Shown: piece by piece, positions 8,300-16,146 of the stretch
Layout of the letters: every line of letters begins with the position of its first letter
How positions within the stretch are numbered: the first letter of the stretch is position 1
Origin: Hyphomicrobiales bacterium
Lineage (GTDB): Bacteria; Pseudomonadota; Alphaproteobacteria; Rhizobiales; Kaistiaceae
Reading direction: 5' to 3'
DNA: 40,021 nt
Assembly (NCBI GenBank): GCA_024222895.1
Contig: JAAEOR010000297.1
Span: 1-40,021, forward strand
Made by a program: the position numbers and the translations under genes
The notes under the pieces: generated by a model
What the model saw: only the letters and a program-made list of their open reading frames with translations
What the model was told of the DNA's origin: nothing
Databases searched by the model: none

Positions 8300-9355
8300 C
8301 TAGGCGCCCAATGCCTGCTGTTTCCGCGCCAGCAGCGCCACTTTGCGTTCATCGACATCGGCCAGAACCAGGCGACGGCGCTGTCGCGACTCGAAGATTC
8401 GCGATCCGGTCTGGAACATGATCACGATGATCAGAAGCACGCCCAGATAGAGCTGGACCTGATAAGCCGGCGTGACGTTGAAGACGAGACCGGTGTTGAG
8501 GAAGTTGACGGTCAACGTTCCAATCGCCGCGCCGATGACGCCGCCCTTGCCGCCGAGAATACTGACCCCGCCGATGAAGGCGGCAACCGTTCCTGCCAGG
8601 AGCAGATATTGCAGGCCGAGCGCCTGAGCGGTTCCCGAACGCAGTCCAATGATGGCGCCGCCCAATCCGGCGCAGAAACCGGAAATCGCAAAGACGATGA
8701 TCATCGGCCGCTTGAGATTGACCCCCGCCGCCAACGCCTCCTTGCGAGCACCACCAACGGCATAGATCTCCCTGCCAAATTTCGTATAGGCAACGAATAT
8801 CCCGACGACGATGAAGACGAAGATCACCAGCAGGCTGGCCGGCGAGAAATACGCCAACATCTTGGTCTGGATGAAATCCGGCACGTCGAAGTCAGTCAGC
8901 ATCACGGTTTTTTCCTCGGCCGCGAACAGGGCGACACCGCGAAGCAGCATCAGCGTACCAACCGTCAGCACGATCGCACGCACCCGCAAATAGGCAACGA
9001 AATATCCCTGAATGACACCGATGCTGGTTGAGATCAGCAGGCCAATCCCCAATGCCGTGAACGTCCCCAGCTGATCGTTGAACCGCACGACGATTACCGC
9101 CGTCAAAGCCGCGTTCGACCCGATCGAAAGATCGATCTCGCCGGCGATGATGCAAAGAGTGAGCGCAAGCGCGACCAGACCGAGGACGGCAAAGCGCTCC
9201 ATGATCGCGAAGGTCGTGTTATGGGTCATGAACAGGTCGTTGGTGACCGCAAAATAGCCGAACACGATCACCGCCAGCAACACCGCAAACGACAGGTCGG
9301 GATCATCGACGATCCGATGTTTGAGACGCTCAATCACTGATCTGCCCTGGCCCAT
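8300..9355 (-). CDS. Sugar-type ABC transporter permease (RbsC/CUT2 family), system 2
   Basis: A 351-residue RbsC-like inner-membrane permease. It shows IIAGEIDLSIGS in the N-terminal half (the family's G-x-I-D-L-S motif) and the coupling loop GREIYAVGGARKEALAAG. GGVSILGGKGG lies in the C-terminal half. It starts 6 nt after the preceding permease ends, with an AGGAG ribosome site inside that gene's tail, so the two are tightly coupled. It ends with a highly charged tail (about 25 residues) that probably lies in the cytoplasm. It forms half of the membrane pore of importer system 2. Confidence 0.94.
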   Translation of the reverse strand: MGQGRSVIERLKHRIVDDPDLSFAVLLAVIVFGYFAVTNDLFMTHNTTFAIMERFAVLGLVALALTLCIIAGEIDLSIGSNAALTAVIVVRFNDQLGTFTALGIGLLISTSIGVIQGYFVAYLRVRAIVLTVGTLMLLRGVALFAAEEKTVMLTDFDVPDFIQTKMLAYFSPASLLVIFVFIVVGIFVAYTKFGREIYAVGGARKEALAAGVNLKRPMIIVFAISGFCAGLGGAIIGLRSGTAQALGLQYLLLAGTVAAFIGGVSILGGKGGVIGAAIGTLTVNFLNTGLVFNVTPAYQVQLYLGVLLIIVIMFQTGSRIFESRQRRRLVLADVDERKVALLARKQQALGA

Positions 9356-9361
9356 CCAGCG

Positions 9362-10387
9362 CTACTCCTGAGCCCGCGCGCCCTTGCGCGCCAGGGAAAA
9401 GACGATGATGCTGAAGACGATCATCAAGCCGACGGCAAGCACCCGCGGCCCGCTGTTGAAGCCCCGCAGGACCATCATGTTGTCGACGACGGAGATGAAC
9501 ACCGCCCCGAGGCTGGTGCGCAAGGTGGAGCCAAAGCCACCCATGATCGAGTTGCCGCCGACCATCACCGTCGCAATGACCAGAATCGTCATGTCGCCGC
9601 TCGATCCGAATTCCGACGAGAAGTAATTGGCCTGGGCACTGGAAATCTGCGCGGCGAAGGCGACCGCAACGAAGCCGGCGCAGACCGACGCGATCGTGCA
9701 GACCTTGATCGCCATCGGCAGGTTCTCGTGCCCGGTCGCGCGCGCCGCGGCACGGTTAGCGCCAACCAGATAGACCTGCCGGCCGAAATTGGTGTAGCGC
9801 AGCACGATCTCGGCGACGATCGCAATCAGGATGAAGGCGATCGTGATGTTGGGCAGTCCGAGGAACGATCCGGTACCCAGCCATTCCGCGTCGTTTGGGC
9901 GGCGGAAGGAGACGACCAGATTGTCGCTCCACCAGGACGCGATGCCGATGAAGATTCCGGCCGCGCCGAGAGTCACGACGATCGGATTGCCGCCAAGGCC
10001 GATCAGGAGACCCTGGGCCATCCCGGCGCCGACCGCGATCGCCAGGGTCAGCAGCAGGGACAGCTCGAATCCGTAACCCTGAGACATTCCGGTGGCGAAG
10101 GCGATGATACAAAGCGCCGCCGTTTCCTTCATCGACAGCAGGAAGAAGTTGCCCGACAGGGTTACGAAGGTCAGGCCGATCCCCATGATACCGACCAGTG
10201 CGGCATCCCGGATGATCGTCTTGAAATTGAAGACGGTCAGGAAATTGTCGGTGGTCGCTGCCCCGTAAATGAAGACGATCAGGAAAAGCGCAACCAGCGC
10301 AGCGACGATCGGCGACGCCTGCCGATCGACCCACGCCGCGAACCGGGGAGGAATGATAGAGCGACCGAATTGTGCCAACCGTTCCAT
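9362..10387 (-). CDS. Sugar-type ABC transporter permease (RbsC/CUT2 family), system 2
   Basis: A 341-residue inner-membrane permease of the RbsC-like family and partner of the permease at 8300-9355. The usual GxIDLS motif is replaced by SGNFFLLSM, so this subunit is more divergent than the other three permeases here. The coupling loop GRQVYLVGANRAAARATG and the C-terminal GGNSIMGGFG motif are recognisable. It follows the ATPase by 9 nt with an AAGG ribosome site. The two permeases of this system are clearly different, so the pore is heterodimeric. Confidence 0.93.
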   Translation of the reverse strand: MERLAQFGRSIIPPRFAAWVDRQASPIVAALVALFLIVFIYGAATTDNFLTVFNFKTIIRDAALVGIMGIGLTFVTLSGNFFLLSMKETAALCIIAFATGMSQGYGFELSLLLTLAIAVGAGMAQGLLIGLGGNPIVVTLGAAGIFIGIASWWSDNLVVSFRRPNDAEWLGTGSFLGLPNITIAFILIAIVAEIVLRYTNFGRQVYLVGANRAAARATGHENLPMAIKVCTIASVCAGFVAVAFAAQISSAQANYFSSEFGSSGDMTILVIATVMVGGNSIMGGFGSTLRTSLGAVFISVVDNMMVLRGFNSGPRVLAVGLMIVFSIIVFSLARKGARAQE

Positions 10388-10396
10388 GGATGCGCC

Positions 10397-11908
10397 TTAG
10401 AGATTGGTCTCGTTGAAGGGGTCGGTGATCTCTTTCAGGATGCCGGCGGTGGTGATGCCGGCAAGGTCGAATCCACCGATCTTCATACCCCGATAGAAGG
10501 TGATGATCCGGTCAGGCAGATAGGTGACTTCCTGCATGTCGGTCGACGTGAAGACAATCGCCGCCCCTTCGTCAGCCAGGTCGCGCATCTTCTGATAGAT
10601 CTCCGCCTTGGCACCGACATCGACACCGCGGGTCGGTTCGTTGACGAGGATCACCTTGGGCGAGATCGCCAGCCATTTTCCCAGAGCAACCTTCTGTTGG
10701 TTGCCGCCTGACAGGACCCCGGCCTCGGCGCCCAGGCGAGAGACGTCGACTGTGAATTTTTCTGCCAGGCTTCGCGCAGCCGTCTGCTCGCGCCCGCCGA
10801 AATTCCAGCCGAAGCGCGAAACGGTTTCCAGGGCCGGCGACGTCAGATTCTCGCGAATTGGCCGCCCCAGGAAGAGACCGTCATATTTGCGATCATCGGA
10901 ACAGTAGCCGAGCTTGCGGCGGATCGCTGCGGCCGGATTACGAGGCAGAAAAGTCTCCCCGGCAAAATCGATCTTGCCAGAGCGGGTCTTGCAGGAGCCG
11001 GCCATTGCGGCCAGGATCTCGCCGGTGCCGCTGCCGAGCTGTCCGGCGAGGCCCAGGATCTCGCCGCTGTAAACGTCAAAACTGACCGGTTCAAGCATGC
11101 CGTCCGGCCACAGGTCGCGCACCGAAAGCAGCAGCTCGCGTTTGTGGTCGGCCGTGCGCTCGGGGAACATGTTCTCAAGCTTGCGGCCAAGCATGAGCTC
11201 CACCAGCGAATTGACGTTCAACTCGGCGGCGCGGCGTGGTCGTTGGCTTTCGCCATCGCGCAGCACGATGATCCGGTCGGTGATCTTGAAGATCTCGTCG
11301 AGCCGGTGGCTCACATAGATGATCGACTTGCCGGCGGCCGCAAGCTTGCCGACCATGTCGAGGATGCGGATCGAATCCGCCTCGCCAAGCGCCGCAGTCG
11401 GCTCGTCGAGGATCAGCACCTTCGGATCGTGGGCGATCAGCCGCGCCACTTCGACCAGGTGCTGTTCGCCGATCGAGAGCCGATCGACCCGAACGGTTGG
11501 ATCGACGTCGTTGAGACCGACTTCATCGAGAAAGCGGCGGGCCTTGGCCGCCAGCGACCGCTTGGTCGCCACTGCATGGACGTTGTGACCAGCCAGGAAA
11601 ATGTTCTCCGCAACCGACATGGCGGGGATCAGGCTCAACTCCTGCTGGGCAATGGCGATGCCCGCCTGCTCGGCGATGCCCGGGCTGCGGAAGCGGGTTT
11701 CGCGACCCTGGTATTCATAGGTGCCGGTGTAACCGTCGTCGAAGCCGCTGACGATCTTGACCAGGGTCGACTTCCCGGCGCCATTCTCGCCGACGAGCCC
11801 CATGACCTCGCCTGGACCGATTTCGAAATCGACATTCTTCAGCGCCTCGATGGCGCCGAACGATCGTGAAATCCCGGTCAGTTTGAGAATGGGGTCGACG
11901 GTGGTGAT
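10397..11908 (-). CDS. Double-domain sugar ABC transporter ATPase, system 2 (apparent ATC start)
   Basis: A fused two-domain ATPase of the RbsA/MglA type, 503 residues if it starts at 11908. Domain 1 has Walker A (GENGAGKST), signature LSIGEQH and Walker B LILDEPT. Domain 2 has the degenerate family P-loop (GQLGSGTGE), a perfect LSGGNQQK signature and Walker B ILVNEPT, where the usual aspartate is asparagine (about residue 423). The first in-frame ATG (11803) would remove the first beta-strands before Walker A. Homology continues upstream (ILKLTGISRSFGAIEAL) to a stop codon at 11954-11956, with no ATG, GTG or TTG between. The codon before TTVDPILKLTG is ATC at 11908, preceded by AAGGA with an 8-nt spacer. 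It is therefore either a rare AUC start or an ATG altered by mutation or sequencing error. Confidence 0.88.
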   Translation of the reverse strand: MTTVDPILKLTGISRSFGAIEALKNVDFEIGPGEVMGLVGENGAGKSTLVKIVSGFDDGYTGTYEYQGRETRFRSPGIAEQAGIAIAQQELSLIPAMSVAENIFLAGHNVHAVATKRSLAAKARRFLDEVGLNDVDPTVRVDRLSIGEQHLVEVARLIAHDPKVLILDEPTAALGEADSIRILDMVGKLAAAGKSIIYVSHRLDEIFKITDRIIVLRDGESQRPRRAAELNVNSLVELMLGRKLENMFPERTADHKRELLLSVRDLWPDGMLEPVSFDVYSGEILGLAGQLGSGTGEILAAMAGSCKTRSGKIDFAGETFLPRNPAAAIRRKLGYCSDDRKYDGLFLGRPIRENLTSPALETVSRFGWNFGGREQTAARSLAEKFTVDVSRLGAEAGVLSGGNQQKVALGKWLAISPKVILVNEPTRGVDVGAKAEIYQKMRDLADEGAAIVFTSTDMQEVTYLPDRIITFYRGMKIGGFDLAGITTAGILKEITDPFNETNL

Positions 11909-12016
11909 CGGTCCGATCCTTGGATGGTTGCGGTTCTTACTGATGCGCCCCGATCACCGCGACTGGTGGTATGCTGAATCTGTCATTCCACCAGGCCGGC
12001 GACCAGGGAGCGAGAA

Positions 12017-12053
12017 GGCGGTCCCGACAAGTTATCGTCGCCCCGGGACCGCC
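12017..12053 (-). terminator. Hairpin after the system 2 binding-protein gene
   Basis: A perfect 9-bp inverted repeat (GGCGGTCCC at 12017-12025, GGGACCGCC at 12045-12053) encloses a 19-nt loop that itself holds a GAC/GTC pair. It starts 16 nt after the binding-protein stop codon on the minus strand. A second, smaller inverted repeat (CTGGTGG/CCACCAG, 11963-11994) follows before the ATPase start. Position and strength match the hairpin after the system 1 binding-protein gene. Confidence 0.65.
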
Positions 12054-12069
12054 AACTCAGGCGCGGTGG

Positions 12070-13104
12070 TTAGCCGCCCCATGCACCGGAGCAAAGCTCG
12101 TCGATGCCGTAGAGTTTGCCGTCATAGCCACGCAGGGCAACAGTCTCCAGGTTGTCGAGGGTGACCGCCGGGTTCGGCGTGAAGTTGATGTATTGTGCCA
12201 ACTCACCATTCTCCAGATATTCCGTCACCAGCTTGATGGCCAGCTGTCCCTCATGCAACGGCGACTGGAGAGTCGTTCCGAACTGCTTGCCCTCTTCGAT
12301 GAGCTGCTTGTCGCCATTGCAGACGGTGCCGACGGCGACGACATCCTCGCCCATCTTGTAACCGGCTTCCTCAAGCGCCTTGATACCGCCGGTGAGGATC
12401 GCATCATCCATACCGTAAACAAAGTGGATGCCCTGGTCTTTCACCTTGGCGATCAACTTGGCCGCGCCCTTGTATCCGTTGGCCTGGCCGAAGCCCTCGT
12501 CGACATCGCCGATGACAGTCAGGTCCGACCCGGCGATCGCGTCGTTGAAGGCATTGATCGACAAGCCGTAGCCGCCATAGGAATGGGGATAGGACAGGAC
12601 GATGACGTTGAACCCTTCGCCGCCCTCGGCTTTCTTCCTGGCAGCGGCCTGGCGCAGCATGTATCCGGCATTGCGGGCGCGCAGGCGATCGTCCGGCCCG
12701 GCGTAACCGAAGATGTATTTTTCGTCCTGCTCGTTGGGGAGCTGATTGATCTTCAGGACCGGCACACCGGTCTTGTTGAGAGCGCGGAGTGAACCGAGCC
12801 CGGCCACCGCATCCGAGGGCCACCAGATGAAGACGTCCGGCGTCTTGCCGGCCGCCAGCACTTGCTGGACCTGCTGGTCCTGCTCGGCCTGATTGAACTG
12901 GTTCTCAAAAACCTCGATGTCATAGCCGTTGAGCTCGGCCGTGGCTTTCAAACCCTGAATGAACTTTCCGATATAGGCCTCGCCGGCCGGACCGTTGAAC
13001 GAAATGATCAGCGGCTTGTCCTGCGCCGCGGCAGCGGACAGCATCGCGCCCGACGCTATCGTCGCGGCCGCTACAGCGATGGCAGCTTTTTTGAAGATTG
13101 ACAT
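12070..13104 (-). CDS. Periplasmic sugar-type ABC substrate-binding protein, system 2
   Basis: A 344-residue binding protein of the Peripla_BP_4 class and first gene of importer system 2. A Sec-type signal peptide occupies about residues 1-26 (KK followed by an alanine-rich stretch ending AAAAQ). Mature segments typical of the fold include IISFNGPAGEAYIGKFIQG, FIWWPSDAVAG, GYAGPDD and VYGMDDAILTGG. The frame is open further upstream to 13248, but the ATG at 13104 has a GGAGG ribosome site 6 nt before it and gives a proper signal peptide. It is transcribed away from the dehydrogenase gene across a shared control region. The C-terminus contains a cysteine (ELCSGAWGG), and another is in VCNGDK, which may form a disulfide. 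Confidence 0.94.
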   Translation of the reverse strand: MSIFKKAAIAVAAATIASGAMLSAAAAQDKPLIISFNGPAGEAYIGKFIQGLKATAELNGYDIEVFENQFNQAEQDQQVQQVLAAGKTPDVFIWWPSDAVAGLGSLRALNKTGVPVLKINQLPNEQDEKYIFGYAGPDDRLRARNAGYMLRQAAARKKAEGGEGFNVIVLSYPHSYGGYGLSINAFNDAIAGSDLTVIGDVDEGFGQANGYKGAAKLIAKVKDQGIHFVYGMDDAILTGGIKALEEAGYKMGEDVVAVGTVCNGDKQLIEEGKQFGTTLQSPLHEGQLAIKLVTEYLENGELAQYINFTPNPAVTLDNLETVALRGYDGKLYGIDELCSGAWGG

Positions 13105-13212
13105 ATGTTCCCTCCGAAGAATCGCCCACTTTGCGATGGATGCACGCCGGGCGGCTGCCCGCACGCTGCTGGGGATCAAACCGACTACCCCGGTTCGCGG
13201 ATACAGTTTTTC

Positions 13213-13295
13213 TGTCCAGATCGGACAAAATTCAACCGATACGGACAATTCTTTGGTTCAGCTCGGACAGCTGCTTCGCTAGCGTTCGGTAATAT
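13213..13295. promoter_or_regulatory. Divergent control region with three phased CGGACA boxes
   Basis: The hexamer CGGACA occurs at 13222, 13242 and 13264, with 20- and 22-nt spacing, close to two helical turns. The first also forms an inverted repeat with TGTCC at 13213. A TAATAT hexamer at 13290-13295 is a plausible -10 box for the dehydrogenase gene starting at 13358. The region at the -35 position is poor, which fits an activator-dependent promoter with the last CGGACA box just upstream of it. On the minus strand the first box reads TTGTCC and has a weak -10 (TGTATC) 17 nt on, towards the system 2 importer. The regulator is not identified. Confidence 0.5.
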
Positions 13296-13357
13296 CGCGG
13301 CCGGCTGCGGCGAACGCACGGTCTCGGGCAACCAACAGGACGACAGGAGAGGTCGAA

Positions 13358-14161
13358 GTGGACACCGAACGGCTCAGGGAGAAGAACGTCGTGATTACCG
13401 GTGGAGCGCAGGGTATGGGCGCAGCCATCGCTGAGCATTTCGCGGCCCAGGGCGCCAAAGTCTGCGTGACCGATGTCAATATCGACGGTTGTAACGAGGT
13501 CGTGGCGCGCATCCGCGACAAGGGCGGCGAAGCGATTGCCGCCCAGGTCGACGTGACGAAACGCGCCGACGTCGCTGCCGCAATCGAAGCCGCCGTCGAG
13601 GCGTTCAGTTCGATCAACGTGATGCTCAACAATGCCGGCATCAACAAGCCGATGATGTTCTTGGATGTCACCGAGGAGAACTGGCATCAGATCATGGATG
13701 TCAACGCGCTCGGCGTTCTGATCGGCATGCAGGAAGCTGCCAAGCAGATGATCCGGCAGGGCAAGCGCGACGCCCCCTACAAGATCATCAATGTCGGCTC
13801 GATTCTCTCTCGCCAGGCATTCGACGACGTCGTACCGTACTCCTGTTCGAAACACGCGGTTCTGGCGATGATCAACGGCGGGGCAAAAGCCCTGGTCGAA
13901 CATAACATCACGGTCAACGGTTATGGCCCGGGGGTGGTTCGCACCGAGTTGTGGGAGCAACTGGACAAGGATCTCGTCGCCATTGGCAAATTCGAAAAGG
14001 AAGGCGAGTCCATGGACACCCTTGCGCGGGATATGATCCTGATGAAGCGCTACTCCTTTCCCGACGACGTTGTCGGAACCGCCAGTTTCCTCGCCAGTCC
14101 GGAATCCGACTACATGACCGGTCAGTTGCTGATGATCGATGGCGGTATGGTGATGCAATAG
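13358..14161 (+). CDS. Short-chain dehydrogenase/reductase (SDR), probably NAD-dependent
   Basis: A 267-residue classical SDR. It has the nucleotide-binding motif TGGAQGMG at residues 14-21, an aspartate at the end of strand 2 (D39, favouring NAD over NADP), and NNAG at 91-94. The catalytic residues are Ser148, Tyr161 and Lys165 (YSCSK), followed by the PG motif at 191-192. The C-terminus (TGQLLMIDGGMVM) is typical of polyol, sugar-alcohol or acetoin-type dehydrogenases. The start is a GTG with AGGAGAGG just upstream. It is divergent from importer system 2 and the two share a control region, so it may oxidise the imported compound. It is probably co-transcribed with the M24-family gene. The substrate is not determined. 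Confidence 0.93.
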   Translation: MDTERLREKNVVITGGAQGMGAAIAEHFAAQGAKVCVTDVNIDGCNEVVARIRDKGGEAIAAQVDVTKRADVAAAIEAAVEAFSSINVMLNNAGINKPMMFLDVTEENWHQIMDVNALGVLIGMQEAAKQMIRQGKRDAPYKIINVGSILSRQAFDDVVPYSCSKHAVLAMINGGAKALVEHNITVNGYGPGVVRTELWEQLDKDLVAIGKFEKEGESMDTLARDMILMKRYSFPDDVVGTASFLASPESDYMTGQLLMIDGGMVMQ

Positions 14162-14251
14162 CCGGCATTTTGTGTCCGGTTGCGGCCGATCAGCCAAACG
14201 AAACACCGCGCCACCGCTTTGGCGGTGATGCTTCGAAGGAATGAAACGCCA

Positions 14252-15550
14252 ATGACCAACGCGCTTTCGCCAAAACTCCTCCGTCCGGAGGACCATGACC
14301 CGCACTGGAATTGGAACAGGGCGATTCCGGCGCCCGGTCACACCAATGTCGATTTTGAGGGAAGGGTCGATTTCGATCGGCTGCGCACCTATCGCATGGC
14401 ACGGGCGCAAGCCGCCCTGGACAATTCCGAATGCGGAGCACTGCTCCTCTTCGACGTCAACAACATCCGCTACGTCACGTCGACCAAGATCGGCGAGTGG
14501 GAGCGCGACAAGCTCTGCCGCTTTGCCCTGCTGATGCGCGACAAGGAGCCTTTGGTCTGGGACTTCGGCTCGGCCGCAGTCCACCATCGTCTCTATTGTG
14601 ACTGGCTCGATCCGTCCAATGTCCGCGCCGGTATGCTTGGCATGCGCGGTACGGTACCGCCGGCGGCCGGGCTGATGAAGGCCCACGCCGAGGAGATCGC
14701 GTCACTGCTGCGGGAAGGCGGTGTTGCGGACATGCCGGTCGGCGTCGATCTGGCCGAGACCGCCATGTTCTTTGAGCTCCAAAAGGCCGGCATGACGGTC
14801 GTCGACGGTCAGCAGGTCATGCTCGACGCCCGCGAGATCAAGAACATCGACGAGATCGTGCTGTTGAACCAGGCGGCCGCGATGGTCGATGGCACCTATC
14901 ATATGATCTATGAGGAACTGAAGCCGGGGGTGCGCGAGTCCGATATCGTCGCCAAGGCCAACGAGATGCTCTATTCGATGGGCTCGGACGACGTTGAAGC
15001 GATCAATGCGATCTCCGGCGAGCGCTGCAACCCCCACCCGCACAACTTCACCGACCGGATCGTCCGGCCCGGCGACCAGGCGTTCTTCGATATTCTTCAG
15101 TCCTATCAAGGCTATCGCACCTGCTACTATCGGACCTTCAATATCGGGCGGGCCACCACCGTCCAGCGCGACGCCTACAAGAAATGCCGCGAGTGGCTCG
15201 ACGTGGCGATCAATCTGATCAAGCCTGGCGTGTCCACCGATACGGTCGCGTCGGTGTGGCCGGCCGCCGAGGAATTCGGCTTCCCCGACGAGATGGCCGC
15301 CTTCGGCTTGCAATTCGGCCATGGGCTTGGCCTGGCGCTGCATGAGCGGCCGATCATCTCACGGCTGGTGTCGATGGACTCTCCCATGGAGATCAAGACC
15401 GGCATGGTGTTCGCGCTGGAGACCTATTGTCCGGCCACCGATGGCTACTCGGCAGCGCGCATCGAGGAGGAAGTGGTCGTCACCGACACCGGCTGCCGGG
15501 TCATCACTCTCTTCCCCGCAGAAGATCTTCCGATCGCCAACGCCTATTGA
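14252..15550 (+). CDS. M24-fold (creatinase/prolidase/DddP-like) protein with altered metal site
   Basis: A 432-residue pita-bread-fold protein. The N-terminal half has a creatinase/prolidase N domain (GALLLFDVNNIRYVTS) that resembles DMSP lyase DddP relatives. In the catalytic half the first metal-ligand aspartate is present (FFDIL, D280). The second, 11 residues later, is cysteine (TCYYRTF, C291). His357, His364, Glu390 and the Glu405-407 cluster are retained. Genuine DddP has further aspartates not seen here, and creatinase also lacks several ligands, so the reaction cannot be assigned. Possibilities include an aminopeptidase-P-like, creatinase-like or ectoine-hydrolase-like C-N hydrolase. 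It follows the dehydrogenase. The ATG at 14252, after AAGGA, was preferred over in-frame starts at 14180 and 14228. A small hairpin (CACCGC/GCGGTG, 14212-14227) precedes the ribosome site. Confidence 0.88.
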   Translation: MTNALSPKLLRPEDHDPHWNWNRAIPAPGHTNVDFEGRVDFDRLRTYRMARAQAALDNSECGALLLFDVNNIRYVTSTKIGEWERDKLCRFALLMRDKEPLVWDFGSAAVHHRLYCDWLDPSNVRAGMLGMRGTVPPAAGLMKAHAEEIASLLREGGVADMPVGVDLAETAMFFELQKAGMTVVDGQQVMLDAREIKNIDEIVLLNQAAAMVDGTYHMIYEELKPGVRESDIVAKANEMLYSMGSDDVEAINAISGERCNPHPHNFTDRIVRPGDQAFFDILQSYQGYRTCYYRTFNIGRATTVQRDAYKKCREWLDVAINLIKPGVSTDTVASVWPAAEEFGFPDEMAAFGLQFGHGLGLALHERPIISRLVSMDSPMEIKTGMVFALETYCPATDGYSAARIEEEVVVTDTGCRVITLFPAEDLPIANAY

Positions 15551-15622
15551 ACGACTGGTCGGGAAGCGACAGCCAAACGATGCAGCCGTCACGGTTGATG
15601 CGCCTGTCAGTCAAATCCGTCT

Positions 15623-15883
15623 TCAAATAGCCTGCTTGCGATGCTCCGGCACCGCACGTGGATGGGACAGGAACCGGCGATAGAGCGCCACCTGGTTCGG
15701 CGCACCGCACGTCTTGCATCGCAGCCGTTGCTTGATGTCGTCCAGCCGTTGATACCCCTGCACCCGCCGCAGCAGCGGCCATGACATGACACTGATGTGG
15801 CAGTCGCAGGTGACATGCAGCCCCTCCCAGCCCAGCAGTTCTGCATCGTCAATCGTCTCGGGGATCGAATCAGGCGTCAGCAT
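15623..15883 (-). CDS. Small four-cysteine (zinc-ribbon-like) protein
   Basis: An 86-residue protein with paired cysteines at 26 and 28 (CDC) and at 56 and 59 (CKTC), spaced as in a small zinc-ribbon domain. The motif order (IPETIDDAELLGW, HVTCDC, WPLLRR, RLRCKTCG) recalls a small uncharacterised family common in alphaproteobacteria. It probably binds zinc, but its role is unknown. It sits alone on the minus strand, convergent with the M24 gene and divergent from the glutamine-synthetase-family gene. The 260 nt upstream hold an 8-bp palindrome (TCCTAGGA) near 15896. No signal peptide is present. Confidence 0.7.
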   Translation of the reverse strand: MLTPDSIPETIDDAELLGWEGLHVTCDCHISVMSWPLLRRVQGYQRLDDIKQRLRCKTCGAPNQVALYRRFLSHPRAVPEHRKQAI

Positions 15884-16146
15884 CCACGATCCATATCCTA
15901 GGAATAAATACCTGGCCAGAGACTACAGGGTGTAGGCTTCGCGCTGCTCTATCGCCAACAGCCGATCCGGCGACCGGGTGGTCTTACGGGCAACGGACAG
16001 CACAACGACGTCGCGTCACCTTTCACGCCGGTAGCGGACTCTGATACACGATATCGAACAGCCGCAGCGCTCGGCTCCAGTAGCCGGGGGCATCGGGCCG
16101 TCGCGGGCTGCAGGACCCCGACGGTTCCGATGAGAGAAGAGAGGCC

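Noticed and set aside
13232-14686. A 484-codon open frame on the minus strand
   Set aside because: It is antisense to the dehydrogenase and the start of the M24 gene, and crosses their shared control region. No motif supports it.
14252-15550. Calling the M24 protein DMSP lyase DddP
   Set aside because: The N-terminal half resembles DddP, but two of the aspartates that bind iron in DddP are Leu and Cys here, so the activity is not supported.
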